A DNA stretch of 64,000 nucleotides from Blastocystis hominis (lineage: Eukaryota > Sar > Bigyra > Opalinata > Blastocystidae): the NCBI RefSeq assembly GCF_000151665.1, contig NW_013171824.1, positions 248,001-312,000 of the forward strand. The letters run 5' to 3'. Both the position numbers and the translations under genes were made by a program. Below are positions 48,287 to 57,048 of this stretch, in pieces; position 1 is the stretch's first letter; each line of letters opens with the position of its first letter. Under the pieces are notes generated by a model that ran no database searches, was not told the origin of the DNA, and worked only from the letters and a program-made list of their open reading frames with translations.

Positions 48287-49576
48287 ATGGCTACTACAAT
48301 TCCTCCTGTGCATAACTACGAATCGCAGATTGTGTTCAGCAATCAGTCCAATAACATCAAGTCGACCGATGTGATCAATTGGACGATCGCTCCATCCGGT
48401 GATGACGTGTACTTCAATCTGTACAAGTCTCGAATGACGTTCAAGCTCAAGATCACCGGGTTGGCAAATAACGCAACAGGTTCACCCAAGGTATTCTATG
48501 TTCCGGTGAAGAAGAACATGTCGGGCATCGTGAACAACACGAAGGTCACGTACACCTATTGGAATGGTGAGAACCTGGCGTCCTTGCCTCTGAGTGCAGA
48601 CAATGAAAACATCGGCCAGATCCGGTCACTCTTGAATGCGCTCACGGACAACAAGCACAACAATGTGGTGAATGAAGGATTGAAGGAACTGTCCTACATC
48701 TACTACGATGCATTGGACTACGATACTGACGATGAAACCGAGAGAGCTGCGGCCATCCTGGGTCGACCTTATGGTGGGAAGTTGTTCTACAACATGCTCA
48801 AGTTCGTACAGCCCAACAATTCGACCACGGCGTACACGACGATCAATGTGAACTTTGCAGACATCTTCGAAGGTTGTTCTCAGGAACGATTCATCAATCT
48901 CACGCAGATGGATGCTCAGATCTATCCCACGAACGACGATGCATACTTCTACATCGATGCTGGCAAAATCAATACCGCTACAAGTCCGGACGCTGTTCCA
49001 TCAGCCACGGCTTTCACCGGTGTGTACTTCGATACGTGTACGCTTTGGTATCACAGTTACAAGACGAGTGATGATTCGACCTTCGATCCTGAAGACACTC
49101 AGTTGGTGAAGAACCAGATCATGACCAAGACGTTCCGTATTCCAAGTGGACAGGGATTCATCGATGATCGTGTGTTGGTTAACTTCCCCGTCAAGATGAT
49201 GTTCATGATGTTCACGGACGACAATGGCGATTTCTCGGAACTCCTTGATGTGCGATTCAAACGTATCTCCTTGAACATCGCTGGTGAACAGAAGCGTATC
49301 ATCAATGTGGACAACACGAACACACCTGATGGAATTGATCACACGTTCTTCGAATGGATGGACTATCTTTGCAATAGTCGTTCCGACGAGTACGACACGC
49401 TGTTGACATACAAGACCTGGTTGAATCAGTTCCGCATCTTCGCCTTCCCGTTGGCCGAGTGGTTCCCGATGCGAGCATCGAATCAGATCCAGTTCGAAAT
49501 CGAGTTGGAAGAGGATGTTGCAGCGACGATCCAGATGCACCTCATCATGATCCGTGCCAACACTGTGGGAGCGTAA
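48287..49576 (+). CDS. probable major capsid protein
   Basis: 429 residues, beta-rich, with no signal peptide or membrane segment, and one of the longest clean frames. It lies next to the packaging ATPase cluster, as is usual for capsid genes in Polintons and virophages. The 430-residue size is smaller than typical double-jelly-roll capsid proteins (about 500-600), so a structural search is needed. The TAA stop lies within the first stem of the double hairpin at 49567-49604. The start context is ATAGTAAATG. Codon use is GC-richer than in the unknown genes. Confidence 0.6.
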   Translation: MATTIPPVHNYESQIVFSNQSNNIKSTDVINWTIAPSGDDVYFNLYKSRMTFKLKITGLANNATGSPKVFYVPVKKNMSGIVNNTKVTYTYWNGENLASLPLSADNENIGQIRSLLNALTDNKHNNVVNEGLKELSYIYYDALDYDTDDETERAAAILGRPYGGKLFYNMLKFVQPNNSTTAYTTINVNFADIFEGCSQERFINLTQMDAQIYPTNDDAYFYIDAGKINTATSPDAVPSATAFTGVYFDTCTLWYHSYKTSDDSTFDPEDTQLVKNQIMTKTFRIPSGQGFIDDRVLVNFPVKMMFMMFTDDNGDFSELLDVRFKRISLNIAGEQKRIINVDNTNTPDGIDHTFFEWMDYLCNSRSDEYDTLLTYKTWLNQFRIFAFPLAEWFPMRASNQIQFEIELEEDVAATIQMHLIMIRANTVGA

Positions 49577-49658
49577 AACGCTCCCGGGGCAGCGATGCTG
49601 CCCCACAGGTGGGAGCGTAAGGGGAGCCGCAGGCTCCCCGGGGAAGCGTAGCTTCCCC
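49567..49658. repeat. double-hairpin elements 7 and 8
   Basis: First: GGGAGCGT/AAA loop (49567-49585) and GGGGCAGC/GAT loop (49586-49604). Second: GGGGAGCC/GCA loop (49621-49639) and GGGGAAGC/GTA loop (49640-49658). The second pair follows a repeated GTGGGAGCGTAA (49609-49620) and is followed by ACGC, as if it interrupted another copy of the first hairpin. Confidence 0.9.
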
Positions 49659-49708
49659 ACGCCTAACTAATATCACTTAAAGATTTCAATAAATAAATAT
49701 AAATAGAT

Positions 49709-50254
49709 ATGAGCAACAAGATTCAGGTTTTCGATCTTTCCAATGCTTCCAATGTGTCTCTCACTTCGAATGGATTCAAGAAAGAAGGCGAATCGGCTAA
49801 GTATGTTTGCAAGATCACCGATGCTACCATTGTTTTCGTGGGTGACAACTCGAAGTTCGAAACAGACAAGAAGAAACTGTTCAACACTTTCTCCATCACA
49901 CTGCCCAAGGAGCAATCGGAAGTGTTCAAAAGAATCCTCGATGAAACGAAGAGAGAGAATCAACCGTGGAGCGAATACGATGGCGAGATCCAGTTCAAAG
50001 TGAAATTGAGTCCGAACACGAAGATCGTGAATAACGACAAGAAACCCATTAAGATCGATCTGCGAAATATGCCCTGTGCCGATCTTCGCGAATACAAGGA
50101 TGCAACGATCGATCTTGTGGTGACCGGAGAGAGCAAGGAGTTCATGAAGGAAGATAAGGACGGCAAAATCACCGAGTTCTCGTACACAACTCTCACAGCA
50201 ACGCAAATCAAAATCAAGGATAAGAATAGTGTCTTCGATTGCGATTTCCTGTAA
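49709..50254 (+). CDS. Polinton protein of unknown function (181 aa)
   Basis: Clean frame rich in Lys, Asp and Thr beta strands (YVCKITDATIVFVGDN, EIQFKVKLSPNTKIV, FSYTTLTATQIKIKDK). It could be a nucleic-acid-binding beta barrel, but no motif settles this. TAA at 50252-50254 is immediately followed by the ATG of the small membrane protein, so the genes form a compact plus-strand block (capsid, this gene, small membrane protein, ATPase). Confidence 0.7.
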   Translation: MSNKIQVFDLSNASNVSLTSNGFKKEGESAKYVCKITDATIVFVGDNSKFETDKKKLFNTFSITLPKEQSEVFKRILDETKRENQPWSEYDGEIQFKVKLSPNTKIVNNDKKPIKIDLRNMPCADLREYKDATIDLVVTGESKEFMKEDKDGKITEFSYTTLTATQIKIKDKNSVFDCDFL

Positions 50255-50389
50255 ATGGCTACCTTTTTCACTTTGGCTGTTGTGGCTATCGTGGTTGCCT
50301 CCATGAATAAATGGAAGAATCCCCATACATTCGGGGGCGACAAAGTCGCCCCGGGGTTGTCGAAGACAACCCCTACATTCCCAACATAG
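50255..50389 (+). CDS. small membrane protein overlapping the ATPase gene (44 aa)
   Basis: MATFFTLAVVAIVVASMNKW is a hydrophobic helix followed by a basic tail, a typical single-span small virion or membrane protein. The start is in TGTAAATG directly after the previous stop. Its last 27 codons overlap the ATPase start in another frame, and both frames read through the double hairpin at 50334-50373. Confidence 0.5.
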   Translation: MATFFTLAVVAIVVASMNKWKNPHTFGGDKVAPGLSKTTPTFPT

Positions 50390-51702
50390 ACACTACACTA
50401 CTCTCGATCAAGAACCGAATAAGACGACTCAACCATCGATGTCCGTATAACAACAAACGATTGACAAGAAGAACAGAAAATACGCTCAATCAAGCCGAAG
50501 TAATGCAGGATACCATCAAACAACGGATGGAGAATGAAACCGATGAAGAGAAGAGCAAGCAATATGCCAAAATACTGCGAGAACTAGCCGACTACATCCA
50601 ACCAGAGCAGACCATTGACGAGCAATTGCAAGACCTTCGACAAAACAAGGAGAGCATGGGTATTATGAAGTTCGACTGGGAACTTGATTGTCAGGACACA
50701 TTCCTCAATCAATTCACGCTCATCATTGCTCCTTCCAAGTCGGGTAAGTCGTTCCTCATCAATCAGTTGTGCTACGAGATACCTCACTCGTTCGACAAGA
50801 TCTGCTTCTTCATGGGAAAGGTCAGCTATGAAAACAAGTGTCCACAAGTGCTCAAACATGTCGCCAACAAAGCAGGCATCAAGACGCAATGGATCAACAC
50901 CGATAGCGAAGTGCGTCCTGACTTTACGGATAGCGAGGACGTCGCGTACAAACAATTGAATGAGGATGGATCAAGTGTGGCGATCTACAATGACACCACA
51001 TACCCCTCGATCTACATCTTCGACGACTTGTACACGAAGCCGAACGATCACTGGGTGGTGAACTTCATGGACACCATGGCTTGCATGAGTCGACATCGAA
51101 AGACCAGTTGTTTCATTGCATTCCAAGGATTCTCTCGATTGAGCAACAAGATTCTGGATAACGCCACTCGAATCTTTCTCTTCTACGACATCCTTGGACG
51201 AGAGGATCTGTGGCGCAAAATGAAGATACCACCACCGAGTAATATGAGTGAGGTACTTCGTGATATCCAGATGGGCATGCACACACGATGGTACTACTTG
51301 GATGACGATTCACTGGTCGAGTACGTCCCATACGAGCTGAGTAGCAAACAACAAGCAATCAACAAGATGCGATCGAAGTTACCGAAGGCATTGAGTGATG
51401 AACGAAAACGCAAAGAAGTGGAAGAGAAGCAACGACAAGTACAGCAACTCGAAGAGGAACTAGGCAAGGGTATAGCGAGAAGTGAGGACAAGAGAAACAA
51501 GAGAGACAAGAGTCGCACGTACAATCTCTTGGACATCAAAGAAGCCGTTGAAATCAAACCACAGGACTACAGCAAAGCCATCAACACCAAGGAATTCCAG
51601 TTCGTACAGAAACCGAGAGATGGAACACAGAACTACACGAGCGAAGTGACCAAGCCGTCGAAGAAAGGCAAAGGATTGCGTTCCAAGTACGACTTGGCAT
51701 AA
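50311..51702 (+). CDS. FtsK/HerA-type DNA packaging ATPase
   Basis: 463 residues. Walker A is IIAPSKSGKSFL and Walker B is SIYIFDDLYTKPN, followed by SRHRKTSCFIAFQGFSRL (sensor region), the layout of A32/virophage-type packaging ATPases. The N-terminal 110 residues are Arg-rich and helical. The C-terminus is a coiled coil (RKRKEVEEKQRQVQQLEEEL) with a basic tail. The first residues are encoded by a double hairpin, so the start may be variable. The start ATAAATG is inside the small membrane gene. The role is to pump element DNA into the capsid. Confidence 0.9.
   Translation: MEESPYIRGRQSRPGVVEDNPYIPNIDTTLLSIKNRIRRLNHRCPYNNKRLTRRTENTLNQAEVMQDTIKQRMENETDEEKSKQYAKILRELADYIQPEQTIDEQLQDLRQNKESMGIMKFDWELDCQDTFLNQFTLIIAPSKSGKSFLINQLCYEIPHSFDKICFFMGKVSYENKCPQVLKHVANKAGIKTQWINTDSEVRPDFTDSEDVAYKQLNEDGSSVAIYNDTTYPSIYIFDDLYTKPNDHWVVNFMDTMACMSRHRKTSCFIAFQGFSRLSNKILDNATRIFLFYDILGREDLWRKMKIPPPSNMSEVLRDIQMGMHTRWYYLDDDSLVEYVPYELSSKQQAINKMRSKLPKALSDERKRKEVEEKQRQVQQLEEELGKGIARSEDKRNKRDKSRTYNLLDIKEAVEIKPQDYSKAINTKEFQFVQKPRDGTQNYTSEVTKPSKKGKGLRSKYDLA
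50334..50373. repeat. double-hairpin element 9 (in two overlapping reading frames)
   Basis: GGGGCGAC/AAA loop (50334-50352) and GGGGTTGTC/GAA loop (50353-50373). Confidence 0.92.
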
Positions 51703-51709
51703 CCAAAGA

Positions 51710-51752
51710 GGGAGGAAGCTTCGCTTCCTCCCGGGAGACCATCGGCCTCCCC
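51710..51752. repeat. double-hairpin element 10
   Basis: GGGAGGAAGC/TTC loop (51710-51732) and GGGAGACC/ATC loop with one mismatch (51733-51752). It lies between the convergent ATPase and KilA-N genes. Confidence 0.85.
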
Positions 51753-51786
51753 AAAGTAAAAAAGGATCGACCATGTTTACTTTGGG

Positions 51787-52854
51787 CTAACCATCCAAGT
51801 CACTTCGCCAACCAAGGCCAACACGAGCCTGCTTTGCTTCTTTCTCTATTTCTGGAATAATGTCAAATCTCTCTTTTTCCCATACATCCATTGGAATCGT
51901 ATAATGAGTCTTACGTACCTTTTTCCCACCATACTTCTTACACAAGTCTAAAAGGATTTTATCGATCTCGTCTTTGAACGTGAAACCATTCGGTATGTCT
52001 TTCACTCTATACACACATACACGTCCCTCTCTATCCATTTTGGAACATGTACTCTTCCATTTATCTGATTTAACATGTTGTGAATAGATGTGCACATTAT
52101 CATCATTTTCAACGATAATGTACGTTATGAAAAAGTACCATTGTTGACCTACTTTATTTGGCACACGGCGATCCTTCAATTCCTTGTTCGCATGGGTCAG
52201 CTCTTCGTTCTCATGGATCATCTCTTCGTTTGCATGGGTCAGCTCTTCGTTCGCACGTCTCAACTCTTCATTTGCCTTTCGAAGGTAGTCATTGTCCTCC
52301 TGTCGAAGACGTGTTAGGAATCTAAGCACATCGCAGGCAAATGCAGGATCTGCCCACATAAGGCATGCGTGAAGTAACTCTTCGCATACTATGTAACCCT
52401 TGTTTGTACCATTGAATTCAGGGGTTGTAACATACTGAATCACGTCGCAAATATCAAACTTGCCGTTTTGGGTACCATTTGACGGTAGGCTGGAATTCCA
52501 GCCTACCGTAGATTGCCCCTCTAGACCCTCGTTTGACAGTAGGCCCGAATTCGGGCCTACCGTAGATTGCCCCTCTAGACCCTCGTTTGACGGTAGGCTG
52601 GAATTCGGGCCTACCGTAGATTGCCCCTCTTGACCACCTTCAGACCGTAGGCTGGAATTCCAGCCTACGCTTTTTGCCATGTGTTCGATCAGTTCTTGGG
52701 TTTGCTTGTTTTGTAGGTAATTCTTGAATAGCTTGTTTGTACCGTGCTTCTCGTTGTACTGTCTCAACAGATCAGAGACAAGGTACATTCGAATACCATT
52801 ATCAAGGCACATACGAATCTTGTAGTCGTAGAAGTCAATCTCTTCGAATTTCAT
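51787..52854 (-). CDS. KilA-N domain protein with coiled coil and internal repeat
   Basis: 355 residues. The KilA-N pattern is split by a repeat insertion: LVSDLLRQYNEKHGTNKLFK and NKQTQELIEHM, then after the insertion YIVCEELLHACLMWADPAFA and CDVLRFLTRL. A heptad coiled coil of RANEELTHANEE units follows. The C-terminal domain (QQWYFFITYIIVENDD..., DKILLDLCKKYGGKKVRKTHY) is like the tails found after KilA-N/Bro-type domains in large DNA viruses. KilA-N binds DNA. The insertion (about 52,490-52,670) is a tandem GQSTVGxNSxLxSNEGLE repeat. Confidence 0.75.
   Translation of the reverse strand: MKFEEIDFYDYKIRMCLDNGIRMYLVSDLLRQYNEKHGTNKLFKNYLQNKQTQELIEHMAKSVGWNSSLRSEGGQEGQSTVGPNSSLPSNEGLEGQSTVGPNSGLLSNEGLEGQSTVGWNSSLPSNGTQNGKFDICDVIQYVTTPEFNGTNKGYIVCEELLHACLMWADPAFACDVLRFLTRLRQEDNDYLRKANEELRRANEELTHANEEMIHENEELTHANKELKDRRVPNKVGQQWYFFITYIIVENDDNVHIYSQHVKSDKWKSTCSKMDREGRVCVYRVKDIPNGFTFKDEIDKILLDLCKKYGGKKVRKTHYTIPMDVWEKERFDIIPEIEKEAKQARVGLGWRSDLDG
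52485..52675. repeat. tandem palindromic repeat inside the KilA-N gene
   Basis: About 60-bp units repeat three to four times. Each holds a 16-20 bp palindrome around GAATTC (TAGGCTGGAATTCCAGCCTA or TAGGCCCGAATTCGGGCCTA) and the phrase CCGTAGATTGCCCCTCTAGA. The palindrome arms vary together between units. Confidence 0.9.
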
Positions 52855-52903
52855 TTCTATTTGTATTTATGTATTGAACTCTTTTAAGTACAATAGTTAT
52901 CCC

Positions 52904-53320
52904 TTACACCCTCTGGATAGCTGGGTCAACAGCGTCGTGCGTGTACAAGTGAAGGAGTGCCAGGTAGCCACAGTTGTTGGCAAAGATCGACTGGTATTTC
53001 ACTTTGTTCACACGGAACACACGGTTCGTACCTGCCAGCGGGAAGTCATTCATCTCGCCAAAGCTGTCCTGGTAGTTCAGTGTTCCGTCGTCTTCACGGA
53101 AGCAAGAAACAAAGTGACCGAGCTTACCACCGTCTTCAAAGGGTATCCAGATGATGCAATTCGCTGGTTCTTTGTACTTCTTGGCCAAGGACTTGTACTT
53201 GTCCAATTCCATCACATCGAAATCGGGTATCTCGAGTTGCTTGGCCAGTTTTCGAACTTCATCGAAAGTCATTGGTTCAGCATCCATATTCATGTAGCCG
53301 TGCATATACAATTTCTTCAA
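52904..53320 (-). CDS. adenain-like (Ulp1/C5) cysteine protease
   Basis: 138 residues, short like viral C5 proteases. The triad order is His (KLGHFVSCF), Asp (NYQDSFGEMND) and Cys (IFANNCGYLALLHL), which is the adenovirus/Polinton maturation protease pattern. The role is to cut capsid and core precursors during virion assembly. A neighbouring gene (53365-54420) holds several GG-Ala motifs that could be substrates. The start follows the double hairpin at 53324-53364 by a few bases. Confidence 0.88.
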   Translation of the reverse strand: MKKLYMHGYMNMDAEPMTFDEVRKLAKQLEIPDFDVMELDKYKSLAKKYKEPANCIIWIPFEDGGKLGHFVSCFREDDGTLNYQDSFGEMNDFPLAGTNRVFRVNKVKYQSIFANNCGYLALLHLYTHDAVDPAIQRV

Positions 53321-53323
53321 TAC

Positions 53324-53364
53324 GGAGGAAGCAGAGCTTCCTCCCGGGGCAGCGTTGCTGCCCC
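53324..53364. repeat. double-hairpin element 11
   Basis: GGAGGAAGC/AGA loop (53324-53344) and GGGGCAGC/GTT loop (53346-53364). It lies in the leader of the protease gene and directly before the stop of the next gene. Confidence 0.9.
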
Positions 53365-54420
53365 TCAGTACACTCTCCTTCGGATCACTGACTTCTCTAT
53401 CTTGTTCTCGTTCTGTGGAAGGGCTGTGAGGATGCGATTCTTTTTTTTCGTCGGGACTTCAATTGCTTGTGTCTCGTTGTCCAGGTCAGAAATATCGTAA
53501 CCAGTGCCGGCTTTGCTTTCCTTTCCCTGAATCTGGTTTGCGACGTCTGCGATGCCATCCTTTGCCATGTCACCCACCACGTTCGCGATCTGTTTCACGG
53601 TGTCCGATCCTGTCTTGTTGCTCACATAGTTCACACCCTTGTTGATCGCGTTATTCGCAGCATTCGTGCCAGCATTCACCAGGATATCGGTGATGGGTTT
53701 CAACTTGTCTGCATTGTTGTCGTACCAACCTTTGATTTTGTTCCAGGCATTCTTGAAGAACGTGCCAACACGACTTGAACCAGCATACAAGGCTCCACCT
53801 CGGACTTCGATGTTTTTACTTTGTCGTTCGATGGCTTTCATGGTCTTCAACACGTCGTCGTAGTCGCTAGGGTTGATTCCATTGAGGAACACAGCAGAAG
53901 CTCCTCCGAATTTCAGCGCGCCACCCTCCTTACCCTTCACTAGCTCTTTGAGACTCGAGATGATCTGTGGAGCCATCTGAATGAGTGCTGGGATGATCGT
54001 GGCAGCAAGAGTACCAAGTGCTCCGCCCTTCTTTAGTCCGGTCAGCTCGTTCATCAATTGCGCTTCATTGAATGCCAGTGCTCCAGCGGATTTAGAGTCT
54101 GTCTGACATGCTCCGGCGGAACGAAGTTCCGCCGAGGGGGAAGCTGTGCTTCCCCCTGTTGCACCACCTTCCTTGAAAGCAATGGCTCCACCGGTGTCCT
54201 TGGTCGCCCCATTGAAAGCAATAGCACCAGCTGTTTTCGTCTTACTAGCTCGCTTCGGTGATCGTTTCTTGGCTCTCTTTGGTGTGTTGTTTACTGGTGT
54301 TTCGAGTTCCTTGTGTAGATTCAATGTCTTGCGTCGATCCACAATCGTTCCACTATCCTGTTCTCGGAAATCGGGTTCGCCATAAAAGGCAGATATATCA
54401 ACAGTGAATGGAATTGCCAT
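53365..54420 (-). CDS. putative virion core precursor with repeated GGA motifs
   Basis: 351 residues. The basic N-terminal part (NTPKRAKKRSPKRASK) is followed by repeated Gly-Gly-Ala or Ala-Gly-Ala phrases (TAGAIAFNG, TGGAIAFKEGG, KGGALGTL, EGGALKFGG, VRGGALYAG) and a hydrophobic stretch (LAATIIPALIQMAPQI). The C-terminal part is a long amphipathic region with NAGTNAANNAINKGV. Viral C5/Ulp1 proteases commonly cut after GG, and the protease gene is adjacent, so a precursor processed on assembly is the likely role. A double hairpin (54115-54156) lies inside the frame. Confidence 0.65.
   Translation of the reverse strand: MAIPFTVDISAFYGEPDFREQDSGTIVDRRKTLNLHKELETPVNNTPKRAKKRSPKRASKTKTAGAIAFNGATKDTGGAIAFKEGGATGGSTASPSAELRSAGACQTDSKSAGALAFNEAQLMNELTGLKKGGALGTLAATIIPALIQMAPQIISSLKELVKGKEGGALKFGGASAVFLNGINPSDYDDVLKTMKAIERQSKNIEVRGGALYAGSSRVGTFFKNAWNKIKGWYDNNADKLKPITDILVNAGTNAANNAINKGVNYVSNKTGSDTVKQIANVVGDMAKDGIADVANQIQGKESKAGTGYDISDLDNETQAIEVPTKKKNRILTALPQNENKIEKSVIRRRVY
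54115..54156. repeat. double-hairpin element 12
   Basis: GGCGGAAC/GAA loop (54115-54133), two bases, then GGGGGAAGC/TGT loop (54136-54156). Inside a coding frame. Its first hairpin equals the outer arm of the nested cluster at 45117. Confidence 0.9.
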
Positions 54421-54428
54421 TTATTGTA

Positions 54429-54517
54429 GGGAGGAAACGAAGTTTCCTCCCGGGGCGATGTACAACGCCCCTATGTATGGGGAAATCTACGATTTCCCCG
54501 GGGGCACGAAGTGCCCC
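54429..54517. repeat. double-hairpin elements 13 and 14
   Basis: GGGAGGAAAC/GAA loop (54429-54451) and GGGGCG stem (54452-54471). Then GGGGAAATC/TAC loop (54479-54499) and GGGGCAC/GAA loop (54501-54517). Upstream of the core-precursor gene start. Confidence 0.9.
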
Positions 54518-54555
54518 ATGCCTACAAAGTGAAAAGAAGATCAAAGATATATTCA

Positions 54556-55647
54556 TTAGCCATTGAAACCCTGTGTAATGAACATATCCTTGATCGTGTT
54601 GTACGTATTTTGCAGATATTGCTCGAATTGTTGATCTACATTGACAGCAAACCGTTTGATCTTCTTTTTCATGTAGACCAAATAATCATGAGTTAGGTCC
54701 TTACTATTAGCTACTCGTATGAAGAAACTCATCAGTTCGGGGTCTTCAATTCGATCACGATAAGCCCTGAAGAGACGTGAGAATCCAAGGTCATTTGCGA
54801 ATTGAGCGAAAACAGGATTGTTGAAATTGCGAGCAAGCAAACTTGAGAAAGCAATGAAATCTTCGCGAGTATCATCGCTTTCCCAACTTTCCTTGGTGGA
54901 ATTAGAATCTTTACTTTCATACGCGTCAATCAAGGCTGCAGCTCGATTCACTTGATCGATTGCTTGAGGTGTGAAACTGGTATTTACACTTTCAGGTTGA
55001 CGGTCGTTCAGTACAATCACAGGTTGAATTTGTGGCTGATTCCGGAAATATTCATATGATTGCCAAATGGCATCCATTAAGTTCTGGATTCCTCTCATAT
55101 TCTGCTGATACAATTGTTGATATAATTGTTCCCGGGACAGCTGAGTATCAGCAAATTGATTACTCATTGTAGTAATCAGCTGACCAGTTTGAGCATGTCC
55201 ATCAACAACTGCATTACCAACATTTGTCAACAGGTTGTTAGTTTGAGTCTGATTGTCAGTGAGTTGGCTCCTCATGGAATTGAATCCATTTGTCAACATG
55301 TTAGCCGTCTGAGTCTGATTGTCAGTGAGTTGTTTACCAACTGCATTAATACCTTCTGTCAACAGGTCAGTAGTTTTAGTCTGATTATCAGCAAGTTGGC
55401 TACTCATGGAATTGAATCCATTTGTTATCAGGTCAGTAGTTTTACCCATAGCATTCATACCATCCAATAGTTGTTTCCTAGTTGCCTTTCCCTCTTCTGC
55501 AACAACTTTACCAAGAGTTACCAATTTCATATTCATAAGCGCTATTCTATTAGAAATACCTCTAAACAAAGGTGAGAATCGATTGAATGATTCAACCAAC
55601 CGTTTGTTGATTTTATACATATGCTTTTGCCAACTCAGCAGATACAA
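54556..55647 (-). CDS. repeat-containing fibrous protein of unknown function (363 aa)
   Basis: The middle holds about five repeats of roughly 22 residues (TTDLITNGFNSMSSQLADNQ, TTDLLTEGINAVGKQLTDNQ and so on), predicted as a long helix or coiled coil. The C-terminal part is globular and charged. A fibre, tape-measure or scaffold role is possible. The start overlaps the 3' end of the upstream gene by about 35 bp in another frame, a sign of compact viral-type packing. Confidence 0.65.
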   Translation of the reverse strand: MYLLSWQKHMYKINKRLVESFNRFSPLFRGISNRIALMNMKLVTLGKVVAEEGKATRKQLLDGMNAMGKTTDLITNGFNSMSSQLADNQTKTTDLLTEGINAVGKQLTDNQTQTANMLTNGFNSMRSQLTDNQTQTNNLLTNVGNAVVDGHAQTGQLITTMSNQFADTQLSREQLYQQLYQQNMRGIQNLMDAIWQSYEYFRNQPQIQPVIVLNDRQPESVNTSFTPQAIDQVNRAAALIDAYESKDSNSTKESWESDDTREDFIAFSSLLARNFNNPVFAQFANDLGFSRLFRAYRDRIEDPELMSFFIRVANSKDLTHDYLVYMKKKIKRFAVNVDQQFEQYLQNTYNTIKDMFITQGFNG

Positions 55648-57001
55648 ATTGCTGAATGAAGCTGTTTCGCTCTAGCCATTGTTTCAAGAAATCATTGTAC
55701 TGCGCCTTCATGAACTCTGTCAATTCATCAATTCGCATTTCACTTTGGGTTGGAATCAATGCTTGGATATCAGCAATTGCAGGAGGATCAGGTTTGTTTT
55801 CAATTCCTTGGAGACGAGCTTCGACTCCTTGCAGATATCTATTACTCTCCTCAATCACAGCCTTCTGTTGATTTACCAAGTCACCAATTTTCTGGATCAA
55901 CTTGTCATCTCCTGTCGCAATGCTTCTTGCCAGTTCAGCATACTTATCACTCAACGACTTGATTCCATCGTTCGTATTTGTCAATTTTGTTTGTACACCT
56001 TCCAACAATTCTAACATCTTAGGATAACCCTTGTCCTTATCTTCCAGGAAATTGATTCGTTGTGCTACATAAGCTATTGCATTATAAATATTGCCAAGGT
56101 TCACCTTAATATCAAAGCTGTTCATCACAGCAATCACTTCATTCAACTTCTTGATAATGGACGACACATCCATCTGTTGTACGATCTGATTCGTCACATT
56201 CACAGGTTGTACTTCGGGTTTGACCATCCATCGACCACGTTCAACGCGACCTTCAGCTACCAAATCATCGTATGCCTGAGTATCTCGTTTCACTTTCTTT
56301 GTCACACCACGAACATATACCGTAGTATTATCATCATTCCACAACAGGAATGTTCGCTCTGGATCACCTTGTGCTGTCACATTATCTCGCAAGCCAGAAA
56401 AATCATTATGAATTATTGCACTCTGTTGAGCAAATGTGTTGATACTTTCTCCCATCTGTTGAGCTGCACCCGTTATGGCATCAGCAGCATTCTTCATTTC
56501 GTTGATGCTGGCTCCAAGATCACCAGGCAAATTCACGATTTGTGCATCGCCAACCTGTGTTCTCTTGTACTTGATACGATAGGGTGATACAGGTTCATAT
56601 CCAAATGGATTATCAAAGATAGCTCGTTTCTCCATATCAGACAACTCGTGATTCACAGATTGGACAATGATCTTGTTGAATCGTTTCTCAATTTTAGCAT
56701 TGTAGACCACATTGTCCTCGAATGAGTACAACAGTACGTTCTCATCGTCAATTCGCTGCATTTGATATCCACGCATGTCAGAGACGGATACACGGCGACG
56801 TTCAGCGGGTGAGAGATTCATATACGAATCAAACAAGGTTCGCTTCTGTCGCCATTGTTCGCTCCTCATTCGCTGTTGATTGAATTCACTTTCAACGACT
56901 TTATCGAAATAACGATTCAACATCTTGTTCATCATGTTTCTCGATTTCACTTTGTGTGGCTTGTATCGAATGATTGGAATTGTAGCAACGTATTCATCCA
57001 T
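55613..57001 (-). CDS. Polinton protein of unknown function (462 aa), coiled-coil rich
   Basis: The basic N-terminus (MDEYVATIPIIRYKPHKVKS) is followed by an Arg-rich helical region, a beta segment (ENVLLYSFEDNVVYNAKIEK) and long helical stretches (INEMKNAADAITGAAQQMGE, LEGVQTKLTNTNDGIKSLSD). No domain name can be given. Its composition matches the next gene downstream, and the pair may build one structure. The start is in AGTAAATG, directly after a degenerate hairpin remnant at about 57,007-57,045. Confidence 0.65.
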   Translation of the reverse strand: MDEYVATIPIIRYKPHKVKSRNMMNKMLNRYFDKVVESEFNQQRMRSEQWRQKRTLFDSYMNLSPAERRRVSVSDMRGYQMQRIDDENVLLYSFEDNVVYNAKIEKRFNKIIVQSVNHELSDMEKRAIFDNPFGYEPVSPYRIKYKRTQVGDAQIVNLPGDLGASINEMKNAADAITGAAQQMGESINTFAQQSAIIHNDFSGLRDNVTAQGDPERTFLLWNDDNTTVYVRGVTKKVKRDTQAYDDLVAEGRVERGRWMVKPEVQPVNVTNQIVQQMDVSSIIKKLNEVIAVMNSFDIKVNLGNIYNAIAYVAQRINFLEDKDKGYPKMLELLEGVQTKLTNTNDGIKSLSDKYAELARSIATGDDKLIQKIGDLVNQQKAVIEESNRYLQGVEARLQGIENKPDPPAIADIQALIPTQSEMRIDELTEFMKAQYNDFLKQWLERNSFIQQFVSAELAKAYV

Positions 57002-57048
57002 TTACTATGGGAGGAACAATGTGGGGCGACTTTGCCGTCTCCCCTTCT

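Noticed and set aside
52485-52675. CRISPR-like array
   Set aside because: The repeats are contiguous, palindromic, in frame within a KilA-N gene, and have no variable spacers. The genome is eukaryotic.
57007-57045. Further double hairpin
   Set aside because: Arms are too mismatched to count. It may be a decayed copy.
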